From AC-52 sp044870295 (lineage in GTDB: Bacteria; Actinomycetota; UBA4738), in assembly GCA_044870295.1 (NCBI GenBank), contig JBIOYQ010000022.1, positions 1-6,748 of the forward strand: a stretch of 6,748 nt of DNA, in the 5' to 3' direction. The translations under genes were made by a program, and so were the position numbers. Numbering within the stretch: the stretch's first letter is position 1; each line of letters opens with the position of its first letter. The notes under the pieces are model-generated. The model was not told where the DNA came from. It did not search any database and saw nothing but the letters and a program-made list of their open reading frames with translations. Positions 5,586-6,748 of this stretch are shown piece after piece.

Positions 5586-6748
5586 GTGGCCGAAGACGTC
5601 GCTCTGTATCGGAAGTACCGGCCACAGTCTCCCGACGAGGTCATCGGCCAGGAACACGTGGTCAGGGCGCTGGTGGGCGCCATCACCGAGGACCGGCTCT
5701 CCCACGCGTTCCTGTTCTGTGGGCCGCGGGGGACGGGGAAGACCTCCACGGCCAGGATCCTGGCCCGGATGGTCAACTGCGAGCGCGGGCCCACCGCGGA
5801 GCCATGTGGGGTCTGCGAACAATGCATCCGCATCCGCGAGGGGTCGCACCTGGACGTGGTCGAGATCGATGCGGCCTCCCACGGAGGCGTCGACGACGCC
5901 CGTGAGCTGCGAGAACGAGCCCCCACGGCGCCCGCCATGGGCCGGGAGAAGGTCTACATCATCGACGAGGCCCAGCGGCTCTCCCGCGAGGCCTTCGACG
6001 CGCTGCTGAAGATCTTCGAGGAGCCTCCGCCGGGGGTCCGGTTCGTGCTCGCCACCACCGAGCCCCACAAGATGCCGGCCACCATCGTCGGGCGGTGTCA
6101 GCGGTTCGACTTCCGCCGGGTGGCGACGGACACGCTGGCCGACCACCTCGAGCGGGTGGCCAAGCAGGAGGGTCTGGTGCTGGCTCGGCCGGCCGCCGAG
6201 ACCCTGGCCCGGCAGGCTGAGGGCTCGGTCCGGGACGCGTTGTCGTTGCTCGACCAGACGGCGGTCCTGGGCGGCGGTGAGATCACCGACGACACCGTCG
6301 CGTCGCTGATCGGGGCCCCCCAGACCGACGTCCAGTTCGAGCTGGCAGACGCCATCGCCGTGAACGACGGACGGGCGGTGTTCGAGATCGTGCACCGGCT
6401 GGTCCAGCAGGGGTACGACTTCCGGCATCTGATCGGCCAGATCCTCGGCCACGTGCGCGACCTGATGGTGGTGCGAACCGCGCCGGAGGAGCCCGCCGCG
6501 TTGGACGTCGCGCCTGACCGGCACGCCCGACTGGCGGCCCAAGCGGTGAAGTTCTCGGTGGCCGAGCTCTCCCGCATCATGTCGTTGCTGGTGGCGGCGC
6601 AGACGGACATGCGATGGAGCACGTCGCCCCGACTGACCCTCGAGCTCGCCTTGGTCCGCGCCACCATCCCGGAGGCCGATCCGAACCCAGCCGGCCTGCT
6701 GTCTCGTCTGGAGCGCCTGGAACGCCTGGCCGGCGTCGAGGGAAGCCC
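5586..6748 (+). CDS. dnaX: DNA polymerase III subunit gamma/tau (3' end outside window)
   Basis: DnaX is the ATPase motor of the clamp loader, which places the beta sliding clamp on primed DNA at the replication fork. The GTG start at 5586 follows a strong purine-rich ribosome binding region and gives the standard beginning ALYRKYRP. 387 codons are visible and the frame is open to the right edge. Landmarks: IGQEHVV (20-26), Walker A GPRGTGKTS (46-54), zinc-binding Cys 65, 74, 77 and 80, IDAASHGGVDDARELRERA (94-112), Walker B IIDE with D127/E128, sensor 1 at ATTEPHK (156-162), Arg finger R170 in GRCQRF (SRC in most relatives) and sensor 2 GSVRDALSLLDQ. DEAQRLS replaces the usual DEVHMLS or DEAHMVS. 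Domain III follows and ends in the Leu/Arg/Glu-rich stretch AGLLSRLERLERL at the edge; the tau-specific part is not visible, so a programmed frameshift cannot be judged. The downstream neighbours, often a YbaB-type protein and recR, lie outside. Confidence 0.95.
   Translation, partial: MAEDVALYRKYRPQSPDEVIGQEHVVRALVGAITEDRLSHAFLFCGPRGTGKTSTARILARMVNCERGPTAEPCGVCEQCIRIREGSHLDVVEIDAASHGGVDDARELRERAPTAPAMGREKVYIIDEAQRLSREAFDALLKIFEEPPPGVRFVLATTEPHKMPATIVGRCQRFDFRRVATDTLADHLERVAKQEGLVLARPAAETLARQAEGSVRDALSLLDQTAVLGGGEITDDTVASLIGAPQTDVQFELADAIAVNDGRAVFEIVHRLVQQGYDFRHLIGQILGHVRDLMVVRTAPEEPAALDVAPDRHARLAAQAVKFSVAELSRIMSLLVAAQTDMRWSTSPRLTLELALVRATIPEADPNPAGLLSRLERLERLAGVEGS

Noticed and set aside
5354..6009. 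Plus-strand reading frames across 5354-5905 and 5476-6009 that could look like Arg-rich proteins
   Set aside because: They run through the SRP RNA and then out of frame through dnaX. The products are low-complexity Arg/Gly/Pro sequences typical of shadow frames in high-GC DNA.
5322..6542. 406-codon minus-strand open frame opposite dnaX
   Set aside because: It is antisense to a clear dnaX and to part of the SRP RNA; it has no recognisable domain and its length is explained by GC-rich codon structure.
1..6748. Defence system, CRISPR array, transposon, tRNA or riboswitch
   Set aside because: I found no regularly spaced repeats, transposase motifs, inverted-repeat ends, tRNA cloverleaf or known aptamer. 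The NERD gene alone, with degenerate catalytic residues and housekeeping neighbours, does not make a defence island.

Overview
The window is about 6.7 kb of very GC-rich, densely coded chromosomal DNA. The best guess is a member or close relative of Actinomycetota. The DnaX segment IDAASHGGVDDARELRERA is typical of that phylum, several genes start with GTG or appear leaderless, and a TAnnnT box sits 7 nt before one ATG. Nothing suggests a phage, plasmid, insertion sequence, CRISPR array or other mobile DNA. The lineage call is an inference from motifs only.

Layout, left to right: (1) the C-terminal nucleotide-binding domain of an exporter-type ABC transporter (+, cut by the left edge). (2) A convergent MtnX-like HAD phosphatase (-), whose stop codon overlaps that of the ABC gene inside one CTAG. 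(3) A short NERD-domain protein (-) whose usual nuclease ExK motif reads R-V-N. (4) A 220-nt divergent promoter region. (5) A DUF2330-type exported, membrane-anchored protein (+), followed by a stem-loop. (6) A four-Asp-box beta-propeller protein (+), preceded by a leaderless-type -10 box. (7) A convergent branched-chain aminotransferase, ilvE-like (-). (8) A divergent promoter region. (9) A gene for SRP RNA of the large, Alu-domain-containing type (+), not reported by protein-only gene finding. (10) dnaX (+), running off the right edge.

The genes do not form one obvious pathway. The right-hand part (SRP RNA then dnaX) is housekeeping information-processing DNA in the same order as scr-dnaX of Bacillus subtilis. 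The left and middle parts are poorly characterised single genes. The most interesting items are the large-type SRP RNA in a high-GC genome, with a compensatory base-pair swap below its GGAA tetraloop, and the apparently active-site-degenerate NERD protein. I found no convincing evidence of a new multi-gene system here.
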